A stretch of 64,000 nucleotides of DNA from Bacillota bacterium (GCA_023453025.1 JAEXUD010000062.1:104706-168705), one strand, 5' to 3'. Numbered from the stretch's first letter, positions 55,332 through 64,000 are shown. A program made the numbers and translations. The notes: generated by a model not told the origin, from the letters alone.

Positions 55332-57213
55332 AATAATTGATTAATTCATATACATCATTTGCATACTGCACAGGGTCTTCTATTTGCAATCCTTCAATCA
55401 GCAGTGCCTGATTATATAGAACACCGGACAGTTTCTTTAATATTTCCTTATCATTTGCGTATGCATTTTTTATTTTACCAAACATTTGATGTGAAGTGTT
55501 TATTTCCAGAATTTTTTCAGCATGGACATCTCCTGCCATATTTTCCGGCATTGATTTTAGTACCTTTTCCATTTCTATAGACAGTTCTCCTTCCGATGCA
55601 AGGCAAACAGGGTGTGTTTTTAATCTTTTAGATGCACGTACCTCTTTAACCTTTCCGTTCAGGCTATCCTTCATGAAGCTGAATATATCATTATTTTCTT
55701 CTGTTTCTTGCTTGTTTTCTTCATTATCTGCGTTTATATCCAAATCTGCACTTGAAACATTTTTGAATTCTTTTTCCTTGTAATTCAGCAGAACTTTTAT
55801 AGCAAATTCATCAATTTCATCTGTAAAGTACAAAATTTCAAAGCCCTTATCAGCAACAAGCTCTGCCTGAGGAAGCTTGGAAATATTATTTGTGTTTTCA
55901 CCGGTTGCATAGTAAATATATTTTTGGTCTTCCTTCATACGTGAAACATATTCATCAAGAGTAACAAGCTTTTTCTCTGTAGAGGAATAAAACATTACCA
56001 AGTCCTGCAGTATTTCCTTATTAGCTCCCCACTCGCTGTACATTCCAAACTTTAATGTTCTTCCGAAATTATTAAAGAAAGCTTCATAGGTTTCTCTTTC
56101 ATCCTTCTGCATTGATAAAAGCTCGCTTTTTATTTTTTCCTTTATCTTCTTTGCAATAAATTGAAGCTGCCTGTCATGCTGCAGAGTTTCTCTGGATATA
56201 TTGAGAGATAAATCGGCAGAATCAACCAAGCCTTGTACAAATCCAAAATAATCAGGCAGCAAATCAGGGCATTTGTTCATTATCAATACGCCGTTTGAAT
56301 AAAGCTCCAAGCCTTTTTCAAAATCCTTTGTATAAAAGTCAAAAGGAGTTCTTGACGGAATATAAAGTATTGCATTGTAGCTTGTTATGCCTTCAACACT
56401 TACATGAGTATATTTCAGCGGTTTATCAAATCCAAAGTGTTTTTCCATATAAAAGTTCTCATAATCTGAAGGCTCCAGCTCGCTTTTGTTTTTACGCCAT
56501 ATCGGAACCATGCTGTTTAAAATTTCATCTTCGAAGTAGTCTTCATATTCGTTTTCGGTTCCTTCTTTTTTCTTTCTTTTCTTCATCATCATCTTTATTG
56601 GATACTTGATGAAATTAGAATATTTCTTAACCAGATTCTTAATATTGTAGGAATCAAGGAATTCATCATAGTCTTCATCATCTGAATTTTTCTTAACCTG
56701 AATGATGATATCTGTGCCTATTGTATCCTTTTCGCAAGGATTGATTGTATAGCCATCAGCTCCTGTGGATTCCCACTTGTAAGCTTCATCATAGCCCAGT
56801 GCTCTGCTTATTACAGTTACTTTTTCAGCAACCATGAATGCAGAATAGAAGCCAACACCAAATTGACCTATTATTTCTACACCATCTTTTGCCTCGTTGT
56901 TTGACTTAAAGTCTAAAGAGCCGCTTCTTGCAATAGTTCCCAAATTTGAATCCAGCTCTTCTTTGGTCATTCCTATACCCGTATCGGAGATCTTCAGAAC
57001 TCTTTCGTTTTCATCAACGGAAATTCTTATGTAAAAATCTTCTTTGTTAAATTCAATACCTTGATCTGTCAATGATTTATAGTAGCTTTTATCAATTGCA
57101 TCGCTGGCATTTGAAATAAGCTCTCTTATAAAAATTTCTTTGTGTGTGTAAATAGAATTAATCATTAAGTCCAAAAGTCTTTTGGATTCAGATTTAAATT
57201 GTTTTTTAGCCAT
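55330..57213 (-). CDS. htpG: Chaperone protein HtpG (Hsp90)
   Basis: Bacterial Hsp90 of 627 residues, an ATP-driven homodimeric chaperone. The GHKL ATP site is complete: [25 protein letters not shown] and [14 protein letters not shown]. The middle domain contains the catalytic-loop Arg in [14 protein letters not shown]. An acidic stretch near residues 493-507 precedes the C-terminal dimerisation domain. A perfect CIRCE operator lies between its promoter and start codon. Confidence 0.97.
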   Translation of the reverse strand: MAKKQFKSESKRLLDLMINSIYTHKEIFIRELISNASDAIDKSYYKSLTDQGIEFNKEDFYIRISVDENERVLKISDTGIGMTKEELDSNLGTIARSGSLDFKSNNEAKDGVEIIGQFGVGFYSAFMVAEKVTVISRALGYDEAYKWESTGADGYTINPCEKDTIGTDIIIQVKKNSDDEDYDEFLDSYNIKNLVKKYSNFIKYPIKMMMKKRKKKEGTENEYEDYFEDEILNSMVPIWRKNKSELEPSDYENFYMEKHFGFDKPLKYTHVSVEGITSYNAILYIPSRTPFDFYTKDFEKGLELYSNGVLIMNKCPDLLPDYFGFVQGLVDSADLSLNISRETLQHDRQLQFIAKKIKEKIKSELLSMQKDERETYEAFFNNFGRTLKFGMYSEWGANKEILQDLVMFYSSTEKKLVTLDEYVSRMKEDQKYIYYATGENTNNISKLPQAELVADKGFEILYFTDEIDEFAIKVLLNYKEKEFKNVSSADLDINADNEENKQETEENNDIFSFMKDSLNGKVKEVRASKRLKTHPVCLASEGELSIEMEKVLKSMPENMAGDVHAEKILEINTSHQMFGKIKNAYANDKEILKKLSGVLYNQALLIEGLQIEDPVQYANDVYELINY

Positions 57214-57261
57214 AATTCTTTCCTTCCTTCTATTTATCTTTTGTTATACTTTAGTTATCTG

Positions 57262-57288
57262 TTAGCACTCTTCGTAAACGAGTGCTAA
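57262..57288. promoter_or_regulatory. CIRCE operator (HrcA site) upstream of htpG
   Basis: TTAGCACTC, nine bases, then GAGTGCTAA, a perfect match to the HrcA-binding inverted repeat. It lies 49 bases upstream of the htpG ATG and just downstream of the predicted promoter, where repressor binding would block transcription. Confidence 0.95.
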
Positions 57289-57300
57289 TCCACAATTAAT

Positions 57301-57328
57301 ATTTTAACAAATCAAACTTATTTGTCAA
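57301..57328 (-). promoter_or_regulatory. Predicted sigma-A promoter of htpG
   Basis: On the minus strand TTGACA (57328-57323) and TAAAAT (57306-57301) are separated by 16 bases, immediately upstream of CIRCE. Confidence 0.7.
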
Positions 57329-57346
57329 TAGTTACACGTAAAATTA

Positions 57347-58771
57347 TTAAGCACTTGTTTCATTTCCTACATTAAACCTCAAATTATGGTATGCATTTAC
57401 TATAGAATTCCACGTTGCTTCATCAACAATTCCGGTAGGTTCCAGATTATATAGATTTTGAAATGCTATAACAGCTGCCGTTGTTGCTGAATCAAATGCT
57501 CCTTCAGGTGCAACAGGTGGTATCTCAGGCAGTCTGGAAGACAAATAGCTGAGCATTAATTCCAATATGAAAACTCCCGGATATTCGGTTCCCATTCCTT
57601 CTCTGTATTCTACGCCCATGAATCTTATAATCGGAATAAATATTTGTTCAGGAGTCAAACCTATCAATATATTATAAACGGTTCTGTACATTACATTCCA
57701 GGTCGCTTGATCAACTATGCCTGACGGAAGAAGACCCATAGCCTTTTGAAACTCAATCACGGAAGCAGTAGTTTCAGGACCAAAGTAGCCATCTATAGTT
57801 ACTGCAGGGACGGTTGGATAATATGCAGAAAGAACATTCAGAAAAAATTGAAGCATGTCAATTACAGGACGATTTCCTTCTTCTAATAAAACATTTGAAT
57901 AAAGTTCTATCAAATCTTTTGCAATCAGTCCTTCTGATACTAATTCGTTAAGATTGGTTACACTATTATATATTCTTCTTATTAAATTCCATGTTTTTTC
58001 GTCTACAATTCCTGTGACCGGCAAATTAAACACTTCCTGGAATACCCTTACTGCATTTTCGGTTTGTTCATCAAAATACCCTGTAATATTAATTTTAGGA
58101 ATACCGGGAAAATCATCAGAGATCCTGTTTAATGAATGCTGCATTCTAAAGACACTTATTCCCGATTCACCAACCTCAAGAGGGGTACCCGGATATGTGG
58201 GGGTTATTACTACAGGAAACGAGTTTTTTATAATTGTAATATCGTCTCCATAATAATATTTTAGTATATCAATAGAAGAATACCCTTGATTTGCCAGTTC
58301 TACGGAACCCCATTGATTCATTCCGCTGCATTGAACTGCTCTCCCGTCGCAAAAAGCAGCATACAGAGGCTCTATGTGACCGGTTTTAACAATATATTGA
58401 TCAAATATTTCATTAGTTATATCGGATATATTACTGAATATACCTCTTTCATGCACATAGGCCTGGTCATACTGTGTAGAATTTGTTATATCAAAATTAT
58501 ATCCTTGCCCTCGGTACCATTCGGTGAAAACCCTGTTCATGGCGATAGATGCAATGGCGTGAATATTTGCCACCAGCGCTTCTTCAGGCCAGGTTGGGTA
58601 TAATTCGCTTGATGCAACATTTTTAACATAATCTATAAAAGGAACTGTAACATTTAATGCACTTTCGTCATCAGGCGCTCCCAGATGTACAGTTATTTCT
58701 GTGGGAAACGGAACTATTACATGTGGCAGCATAGCAGCCGGTATATATATGTTTGCTTCTGGTATACTCAT
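57347..58771 (-). CDS. SpoIID-domain protein with three peptidoglycan-binding repeats
   Basis: A 474-residue protein. The N-terminal part (about 40-190) resembles the SpoIID/LytB lytic transglycosylase domain: YVKNVASSELYPTWPEEAL with the likely catalytic Glu, YDQAYV, and GMNQWGSVELANQGYSSIDILKYYYGD. Three PG_binding_1 repeats follow (about 200-275, 305-370, 400-465), each ending in a G-I-V-D/TWN-type block. There is no signal peptide or TM segment. It is the last gene of a three-gene minus-strand operon. A role in spore cortex or spore coat is inferred from SleC-like relatives. Confidence 0.82.
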   Translation of the reverse strand: MSIPEANIYIPAAMLPHVIVPFPTEITVHLGAPDDESALNVTVPFIDYVKNVASSELYPTWPEEALVANIHAIASIAMNRVFTEWYRGQGYNFDITNSTQYDQAYVHERGIFSNISDITNEIFDQYIVKTGHIEPLYAAFCDGRAVQCSGMNQWGSVELANQGYSSIDILKYYYGDDITIIKNSFPVVITPTYPGTPLEVGESGISVFRMQHSLNRISDDFPGIPKINITGYFDEQTENAVRVFQEVFNLPVTGIVDEKTWNLIRRIYNSVTNLNELVSEGLIAKDLIELYSNVLLEEGNRPVIDMLQFFLNVLSAYYPTVPAVTIDGYFGPETTASVIEFQKAMGLLPSGIVDQATWNVMYRTVYNILIGLTPEQIFIPIIRFMGVEYREGMGTEYPGVFILELMLSYLSSRLPEIPPVAPEGAFDSATTAAVIAFQNLYNLEPTGIVDEATWNSIVNAYHNLRFNVGNETSA

Positions 58772-58773
58772 AA

Positions 58774-59703
58774 TTAACCTCTCATAATATCATAATCTGA
58801 ATGTTGACTGACATTACTTAAATTTGAAAATCTAAACTGCCTGTAAATTTCCACTATTTTATTCCATGTATTTATACCGATTATCCCATCTGGCACAAGA
58901 CCATAGGAATTCTGAAATGCAATAACTGCTTCTGTTGTTTCAGGTCCAAATATACCGGTGGGGGTTACAACGGGCATATCAGGCATAATCGTGGAAATAA
59001 ACTGCAGGTACTCCTGCATGATAAAGACATTAGGACCTTCAGAGCCCTCCTGGTATTCTATATTCGGATACAATAGTGCAGGAAGGGCAATAGCAGATGG
59101 AGGAAGTGTTTGCAGTATCCCCTGAATGCTGTTGCTCATAGCAACCCATGTTTCCTCATCTATAAGCCCGTTAACAGGCAGATTAAATGTTTTTTGAAAT
59201 TCCATTATTGAGTTAATGGTTTGAGTATTGAGCATCCCGTTAATATCTACGGCGGGAATTGAGTCGTGATATGCTGATAAAACATTCAAGAAATATTGAA
59301 CAAGCTGAACTCTTGGTACTACCTCAAGATCTTCGATTTCTTCAACCAAATCAGCCGGAACTTCACCGGGCACTAATGCTTCCGCTGTTGTTGTAGCAAG
59401 CTTTCTCACTGATGAGAAAACATTTCTTATTTCATACCATGTGGCTTTATCAATAATACCGGTCTCTGAAAGGTTAAAAATACTCTGGAATTTTTTTACG
59501 GCAGCCTCCATGGATTCATCAAACTCCGAGTTTACAGGATGTATTTTGGGAATTGCAGGGAAGTTTACAGATATTGCATTTAAAGCATTTTTCATATTAA
59601 GAACTGCCAGGCCGCTGTCACCCAGCTTTAGCGGTGAGCCTGGATAGGTTTCTTCAAGGTCAGGTGTTTGTGTAATTCCTGGTACATGTAATTGATAGCT
59701 CAT
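58774..59703 (-). CDS. Protein with three peptidoglycan-binding repeats
   Basis: A 309-residue protein made almost entirely of three PG_binding_1 units (about 18-105, 130-195, 220-290). The first begins YPGSPLKLGDSGLAV, nearly the same as YPGTPLEVGESGISV in the next gene, so the two are paralogues. This one lacks the SpoIID domain and any other catalytic domain. No signal peptide is seen. It ends 2 bases before the SpoIID gene starts, so translation is probably coupled. Confidence 0.82.
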   Translation of the reverse strand: MSYQLHVPGITQTPDLEETYPGSPLKLGDSGLAVLNMKNALNAISVNFPAIPKIHPVNSEFDESMEAAVKKFQSIFNLSETGIIDKATWYEIRNVFSSVRKLATTTAEALVPGEVPADLVEEIEDLEVVPRVQLVQYFLNVLSAYHDSIPAVDINGMLNTQTINSIMEFQKTFNLPVNGLIDEETWVAMSNSIQGILQTLPPSAIALPALLYPNIEYQEGSEGPNVFIMQEYLQFISTIMPDMPVVTPTGIFGPETTEAVIAFQNSYGLVPDGIIGINTWNKIVEIYRQFRFSNLSNVSQHSDYDIMRG

Positions 59704-59711
59704 AACAGCAC

Positions 59712-60221
59712 CTACTGTAATGAGGTATTATCTGGTCTTTGCGGAATAACTATTGTTTGACCAGAACCACCATATGGTTCACCTTGTGAAACAGGGATTA
59801 AATTTATTCTAAAATTAGTTGCAATATTAGGGTATACCTGCAAATCTAATATATTTGCAGTATAATATCCTATTGCCTGAATTCTTAAATTATATGTAGA
59901 ATAATTATATTCAGCTTGTTCGCCAACCCCACGATACACTATAGGCACTTCTATTCTCGGTACTATCCCGCTTTCATCTGTAACCAGGTTGTATAACACA
60001 TGCTCTTCATTGTCATCATAGGTGTGATATACAGTGACAACGGCATCTTGCACCGGCAGTGCTCCTGATGCAGTGTAAACTCCCACATTTATGTAACCTA
60101 CTTCCTCTGCTGAAGGCTGAAGTTCTTGTTGAGGAGCTTCAGGTTGTACCTCTAATTTTTTTATCATCATATTATGTGCCCAGTAAGGTCTTGTGTTTTT
60201 ATATTGATTATTAATAGTCAT
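59712..60221 (-). CDS. SleC N-domain-like beta-sandwich protein
   Basis: A 169-residue protein, first gene of the operon. After a Pro/Gln/Glu-rich N-terminus, residues about 42-150 (GYINVGVYTASGALPVQDAV, TDESGIVPRIEVP, AIGYYTANILDLQVYPNIAT) look like a carboxypeptidase-regulatory-type beta domain. I recall the same kind of domain at the N-terminus of clostridial spore cortex-lytic SleC-type proteins. No signal peptide. AAAGGTG precedes the ATG. The function is unknown. Confidence 0.7.
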   Translation of the reverse strand: MTINNQYKNTRPYWAHNMMIKKLEVQPEAPQQELQPSAEEVGYINVGVYTASGALPVQDAVVTVYHTYDDNEEHVLYNLVTDESGIVPRIEVPIVYRGVGEQAEYNYSTYNLRIQAIGYYTANILDLQVYPNIATNFRINLIPVSQGEPYGGSGQTIVIPQRPDNTSLQ

Positions 60222-60330
60222 GAGAACACACCTTTCTAATAAAATTACTTTGTTATCAATATATGCATATTGTTTAAATTTGATTTTATGTAAATAATAT
60301 TAATAGATTGATGAATAAACTATAATTTCA

Positions 60331-60359
60331 TTGACAAATATTTCATAATATAATATACT
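60331..60359 (+). promoter_or_regulatory. Predicted promoter of mmdA operon
   Basis: TTGACA (60331-60336) and TATACT (60354-60359), spacer exactly 17 bases, about 90 bases before the start codon. Confidence 0.7.
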
Positions 60360-60454
60360 TTGAATGTCAAAATAATAAAAGATTGACTTTATTGTTGAAA
60401 TTTATTATTTTATATATGATGGTTATTATAATGTAATGTATAGGAGGATTGAAA

Positions 60455-62002
60455 TTGCCAAACGAAAAATTAACAGAGCTCAGAGAAAAAACTGAAAAAG
60501 TAATGCTGGGCGGCGGGCAAAAGGCAATAGACAAGCAGCATGAAAACGGTAAACTCACTGCAAGAGAAAGAATATTGAAGCTGCTTGACAATAATAGCTT
60601 TGTAGAAATAGATGCCTTTGTTGAACACAGATGTGTTAACTTTGGAATGGAAAAAAAGACAGCACCCGGGGAAGGTGTTGTAGCCGGATATGGAACAATG
60701 GATGGAAGATTAGTATACATATATGCACAGGATTTTACAGTTATCGGCGGATCATTGGGAGAAATGCATGCTGCAAAAATAGTTAAAGCGCAGGAAATGG
60801 CATTGAGGGTCGGAGCACCGATAATTGGAATTAACGATTCAGGCGGAGCCAGAATTCAGGAAGGCGTAGATGCCTTGTCCGGTTATGGTAAAATATTTTT
60901 CAATAATACCATTGCATCCGGAGTTATTCCGCAAATATCAGTTATATTGGGACCATGTGCGGGAGGAGCCGTATATTCACCTGCATTGACAGATTTTATA
61001 TTTATGGTTCAAAATATAAGCAAGATGTTTATTACCGGACCTGAAGTTATTAAGGCAGTTACCGGAGAAGTGGTATCCGGCGAAAAATTGGGCGGAGCTA
61101 TGACCCATAACTCTATAAGCGGTGTTGCTCATTTTGTAGACGATTCAGAAGAAGAATGCTTCAGGCATATAAGAAAACTGCTGAGCTTTTTACCGCAAAA
61201 TAATATGGAAACTGCACCTGTACAAGAACTTAATGATGATTTAAACAGAATAGATGCAGCATTGAATGACATAATACCTGATAACCCAAATAAAGCTTAT
61301 GACATGAAGGATGTTATTTATTCGTTGTCTGATAACAAGGAATTTCTTGAATATCAGCCGTTATATGCAATGAATATAGTTACCGGTTTCATGAGAATCA
61401 ATGGAAGAAGCGTTGGAGTAATTGCCAGTCAGCCAAAGTTTCTTGCAGGATGTATGGATATCAATGCATCCGACAAGGCAGCAAGATTTATCAGAACCTG
61501 TGATGCTTATAACATACCTCTTTTGACATTAATGGATGTGCCTGGATTCCTGCCAGGAACTCATCAGGAATATGGCGGAATAATAAGGCATGGAGCTAAA
61601 ATGCTGTATGCGTATTCAGAAGCGACAGTTCCTAAAGTTACAGTAATTACAAGAAAGGCATACGGTGGTTCTTATATAGCAATGTGCAATAAAGAGCTGG
61701 GAGCTGATGTGGTTCTGGCGTGGCCTACAGCTGAAATAGCGGTAATGGGTCCTGACGGAGCAGCAAATATCATATTTAAAAAAGAAATATCAGAAGCTGA
61801 AGATAAAAATGCAAAACGCAAGGAAAAGATAGAAGAATACAGAAATACTGTAGCAAATCCTTATACAGCTGCTTCAAGAGGATATGTGGACGCTGTTATT
61901 GAACCTGCTGAAACAAGAAAGAGAATAATCAGTTCATTTGACATGTTGACAGGCAAGAGAGTTTTAAGACCTGAAAAAAAACATGGCAATATTCCTCTGT
62001 AA
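60455..62002 (+). CDS. mmdA: Methylmalonyl-CoA decarboxylase / acyl-CoA carboxyltransferase alpha subunit
   Basis: A 515-residue biotin-dependent carboxyltransferase that moves carboxyl from an acyl-CoA to biotin, or the reverse. The two acyl-CoA/biotin oxyanion-hole regions are GINDSGGARIQEGVDALSG and the later MDVPGFLPGTHQEYGGIIRHGAK, with RKAYGGSYIAMCNKELGADV. MmdA and propionyl-CoA carboxylase beta subunits are alike; the neighbouring OadG-like and biotin-carrier genes and the mutase operon favour methylmalonyl-CoA decarboxylase. The start is TTG 60455, 7 bases after AGGAGG; TTG 60449 is too close. Confidence 0.88.
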   Translation: MPNEKLTELREKTEKVMLGGGQKAIDKQHENGKLTARERILKLLDNNSFVEIDAFVEHRCVNFGMEKKTAPGEGVVAGYGTMDGRLVYIYAQDFTVIGGSLGEMHAAKIVKAQEMALRVGAPIIGINDSGGARIQEGVDALSGYGKIFFNNTIASGVIPQISVILGPCAGGAVYSPALTDFIFMVQNISKMFITGPEVIKAVTGEVVSGEKLGGAMTHNSISGVAHFVDDSEEECFRHIRKLLSFLPQNNMETAPVQELNDDLNRIDAALNDIIPDNPNKAYDMKDVIYSLSDNKEFLEYQPLYAMNIVTGFMRINGRSVGVIASQPKFLAGCMDINASDKAARFIRTCDAYNIPLLTLMDVPGFLPGTHQEYGGIIRHGAKMLYAYSEATVPKVTVITRKAYGGSYIAMCNKELGADVVLAWPTAEIAVMGPDGAANIIFKKEISEAEDKNAKRKEKIEEYRNTVANPYTAASRGYVDAVIEPAETRKRIISSFDMLTGKRVLRPEKKHGNIPL

Positions 62003-62014
62003 GGGGGTATTTAA

Positions 62015-62302
62015 ATGAGTATTTTTGGTAATTTTTTTAGGAAGAAAGATGAAGATACAGAATTAATCAATAAAGAACAAGCCGGACTACAAGTTGAAAA
62101 TGATAATGAAGAAATTACAGCAGTTATAGCTGCAGTAGTTGCATCAATGGATGAGGAAGAGGAAACTGTTGCTGCTATTACAGCAGCAATTGCATGTATG
62201 TTAGGAAAAAGCACAAGCGAATTTATCGTAAGAAATATTAAGAGAACTTCCGAAATAGACTCTTTATGGGCATTAAAAGGAAGAATGAAGCTAATGAGAT
62301 AA
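62015..62302 (+). CDS. Small OadG/MmdE-like subunit without membrane helix
   Basis: A 95-residue protein. Its Ala/Ile-rich stretches (ITAVIAAVVASM and VAAITAAIACML) and Trp near the C-terminus resemble the soluble tail of OadG/MmdD-type delta subunits or the short MmdE of Veillonella. The N-terminal TM helix that anchors delta subunits is absent. Position between mmdA and the biotin carrier supports a structural role in the complex. The assignment is tentative. Confidence 0.55.
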   Translation: MSIFGNFFRKKDEDTELINKEQAGLQVENDNEEITAVIAAVVASMDEEEETVAAITAAIACMLGKSTSEFIVRNIKRTSEIDSLWALKGRMKLMR

Positions 62303-62313
62303 TGGAGGATAAA

Positions 62314-62736
62314 ATGAAAAAATTTAATGTAACAGTAAACGGAAAGACATATGCAGTTGAAGTAGAAGAAGTTGGAGCAGGGCAGGGAGGCTTTACATAT
62401 CAGCCGGCACCTCAGGCAGCATCTGCAACACCTGTAATTAATGCAGCACCGGCTCCTCAGCCACAAGCAGCACCAGCTCCTGTACCTGCGGCAGCTTCTG
62501 TATCACCTTCGGTACCGGTAGATGGTGAAACAATATCAGCACCAATGCCCGGAACAATACTGGACATAAAGGTAACTGAAGGAAAAAGTGTAAAAGCCGG
62601 AGAAATTTTATTGATTCTCGAAGCTATGAAAATGGAAAATGAAATAGTTTCACCTAAAGATGGAGTTGTAGAAAAAATTCATACTGCTAAATCAGCAACT
62701 GTCAGCACAGGAGATGAACTGGTAACAATAAGATAA
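62314..62736 (+). CDS. mmdC: Biotin carboxyl carrier protein of the decarboxylase
   Basis: A 140-residue protein. A short N-terminal beta segment (KKFNVTVNGKTYAVEVEE) is followed by a flexible Ala/Pro linker (about 30-70) and a biotinyl domain with the biotinylation motif EAMKMENEI. ATG 62314 has GGAGG 5 bases upstream; a reading from 62266 would overlap the preceding gene and lacks a site. A membrane decarboxylase beta subunit (mmdB), which usually follows, is not present. Confidence 0.92.
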   Translation: MKKFNVTVNGKTYAVEVEEVGAGQGGFTYQPAPQAASATPVINAAPAPQPQAAPAPVPAAASVSPSVPVDGETISAPMPGTILDIKVTEGKSVKAGEILLILEAMKMENEIVSPKDGVVEKIHTAKSATVSTGDELVTIR

Positions 62737-62752
62737 AAAATTAAGTTTTCTT

Positions 62753-62785
62753 AACTCTTCTTTTAAAAAGAAGAGTTTTTTTTTG
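62753..62785 (+). terminator. Terminator of the mmd operon
   Basis: AACTCTTCTTTT (62753-62764) pairs with AAAAGAAGAGTT (62766-62777), followed by a long T run. Confidence 0.9.
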
Positions 62786-62863
62786 TAGTAATATGTGTTA
62801 AAATGTAAAAACATATACTCATAATGAGTAACCAGACCTTCATTATAAAACAAGGGGAATGTT

Positions 62864-63754
62864 ATGATAAGTAATGAAAATATAATAAGGCTGCAGCTGG
62901 TTAATGGTTTAGGAAGAAAAACAATCTGCAAAATTTTAAGTTATATTGAAAAAAACAATTTAAAACTAGACACTTTTTCAGATATCTTAAAGCTTTTAAA
63001 GGATATGAACATTAAAAGATTAAAAATTGATTTGGATAAAATAGAAAAAGATGCCTCAACAATTTTTGAAAGCTGTAAAAAATCCAAAATTAAAATAATC
63101 AGTCTTTATGACGATATATACCCACAAAAGCTTAAAGAAATAGAAGACAAACCATTAATACTATATATTGACGGCGATGAAAACTTGCTTAATTATGAAA
63201 ATAACATTGCTATAGTGGGGTCAAGAGTTCCATCCCAGGAGGGATATGAAGTCAGTTCAATTTTTGCCGAAAAGCTAACTGAAGAGAGCTGCTGCATAGT
63301 GTCAGGTTTTGCATCAGGATGTGACGAAGCAGCACACAATGGATGTCTTCAGGCAAGAGGCAGAACAATTGCAGTAATACCTTCAGGCCATCTTCAGGTT
63401 ATTAAGTCCAACAGGGTTCTTTATAATATGATTATTCTTAATGGAGGAACAATCATATCAGAGCTTCCTCCAAATGCAAAAGCAGAAAAGCACGCATTTA
63501 TAGACAGAAACAGAGTAATAGCAGCATTATCAGCAGGAATTATAGTAATTGAAGGCGGCAAAAGGGGCGGAACATCTCATACTGTGAAATTTGCAAATAC
63601 TTATAACAAGCCTGTTGCATATACAGCAAGATGTTCGTGCATAGAACAAACTTCAATATTTAATAATATTGAGGTAATAGACAGTTTTGACAAGCTTGTA
63701 AAATTTAAAAATGATTCTTGTAAAAAAGAGCTTGACAAAGTACTTGCCCAGTAG
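62864..63754 (+). CDS. dprA: DNA-protecting protein DprA
   Basis: A 296-residue Rossmann-fold protein that binds single-stranded DNA and loads RecA in natural transformation. An N-terminal helix-hairpin-helix-like segment (LVNGLGRKTICKILSYI) precedes the core with AIVGSRVPSQEGYEVS, SGFASGCDEAAHNGCL, AVIPSGH, SELPPNAKAEKHAFIDRNRVIAAL split across adjacent blocks, and GGTSHTVKFA. The usual SGxARGID motif reads SGFASGCD, so it is somewhat divergent. AAGGGG precedes the ATG. It lacks the C-terminal winged-helix domain of longer homologues. Confidence 0.87.
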   Translation: MISNENIIRLQLVNGLGRKTICKILSYIEKNNLKLDTFSDILKLLKDMNIKRLKIDLDKIEKDASTIFESCKKSKIKIISLYDDIYPQKLKEIEDKPLILYIDGDENLLNYENNIAIVGSRVPSQEGYEVSSIFAEKLTEESCCIVSGFASGCDEAAHNGCLQARGRTIAVIPSGHLQVIKSNRVLYNMIILNGGTIISELPPNAKAEKHAFIDRNRVIAALSAGIIVIEGGKRGGTSHTVKFANTYNKPVAYTARCSCIEQTSIFNNIEVIDSFDKLVKFKNDSCKKELDKVLAQ

Positions 63755-63790
63755 TATAATCAATCTTGCTGTTGAAGAAATAGCAGCTGC

Positions 63791-63873
63791 GCGGATGTGG
63801 CGGAATTGGCAGACGCACTAGACTTAGGATCTAGCGGGATACCGTGGGGGTTCGAGTCCCTTCATCCGCACCA
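63791..63873 (+). tRNA. tRNA-Leu (anticodon UAG)
   Basis: An 83-base gene with encoded CCA. Acceptor arms GCGGATG and CATCCGC pair fully. The anticodon stem CTAGA/TCTAG encloses loop CTTAGGA, giving anticodon TAG. GTTCGAG is the T loop, and the long variable arm is typical of tRNA-Leu. Confidence 0.97.
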
Positions 63874-63880
63874 AGTTATA

Positions 63881-63927
63881 AGCTACATTTTTGTTGGTAG
63901 TAAACCAATGGAAATGTAGCTTTTTTC
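63881..63927 (+). terminator. Terminator after tRNA-Leu
   Basis: AGCTACATTT (63881-63890) pairs with AAATGTAGCT (63912-63921), followed by TTTTT. Confidence 0.9.
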
Positions 63928-63952
63928 ATATTTGAAATAGTATTTTAAATTT

Positions 63953-63979
63953 GCAGTACCCAAGTGGGTGCTGCATTTT
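63953..63979 (+). terminator. Hairpin upstream of a gene beyond the window
   Basis: GCAGTACCCA (63953-63962) pairs with TGGGTGCTGC (63965-63974), with one G-T pair, then ATTTTT. An AAGGAGG ribosome-binding site follows at 63986-63992, so a gene starts just past the right edge. The hairpin may be a terminator, attenuator or dispersed repeat. Confidence 0.5.
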
Positions 63980-64000
63980 TGCGTTAAGGAGGTTTTGATA

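Noticed and set aside
60230..60300. Sporulation sigma factor promoter on the minus strand before the SleC-like operon
   Set aside because: A CATATATT -10-like sequence exists but no convincing -35 at the right distance; AT-rich background makes it unreliable.
40..63970. CRISPR arrays, insertion sequences, prophage or plasmid origin
   Set aside because: No evenly spaced direct repeats with spacers, no transposase, integrase or phage structural genes were found.

Overview
The window reads as chromosomal DNA of a low-GC, probably anaerobic and spore-forming member of the Clostridia (Firmicutes). Supporting signs are the tilS-hpt-ftsH order, a Bacillus-type division and cell-wall cluster with two YlxW/YlxX-like genes and sbp, an L20-type leader before infC-rpmI-rplT, a T-box before pheST, a CIRCE operator before htpG, strong Shine-Dalgarno sites and SpoIID/SleC-like genes. 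The coenzyme-B12 acyl-CoA mutase with MeaB and epimerase, plus a biotin-dependent methylmalonyl-CoA decarboxylase-type cluster, suggest propionate/methylmalonyl-CoA metabolism. A Sedimentibacter- or Tissierella-like relative is a guess from gene content only.

Layout. 1-2.7 kb: tilS (3' end), hpt, ftsH. 2.7-8.2 kb: chemoreceptor, EAL-CBS-GGDEF protein, a PstS-like lipoprotein whose halves are in reversed order, ProX editing factor. 8.4-11.9 kb: mutase large and B12 subunits, meaB, epimerase. 12-17.7 kb: Cys-rich MazG-like protein, PrcB-like lipoprotein/membrane protein, ftsE-ftsX-M23 hydrolase, a second short FtsH. 17.7-26.1 kb: infC operon, KtrBA potassium uptake, SpoU methyltransferase, pheST. 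26.2-43.2 kb: lgt, then mraZ-rsmH-ftsL-PBP and murE-mraY-murD-ftsW-murG-murA-divIB-DUF881x2-sbp-ftsZ. This cluster contains no murF or ftsA, and murC sits alone at 50-51.5 kb. 43.2-50.1 kb: ABC-F ATPase with a degenerate second site, cold-shock gene with a long hairpin leader, metF-metH-ispA. 50.1-57.3 kb: murC, P5C-reductase-like gene, tsaE-tsaB-rimI, VanY-type carboxypeptidase, htpG. 57.3-60.2 kb: minus-strand operon of SpoIID/peptidoglycan-binding proteins. 60.4-64 kb: mmdA, a small OadG-like protein, biotin carrier, dprA, tRNA-Leu.

No CRISPR array, insertion sequence or prophage was seen. The most unusual non-coding content is repetitive. One family is a hairpin built on TGTCATyCTGAG, with six copies, a truncated copy and a doubtful one; one copy sits inside the pheST T-box. 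The other is a pair of about 115-base elements placed at the stop codons of rplT and lgt, whose stems differ by compensating base changes. The second element is the best candidate here for an undescribed structured repeat.
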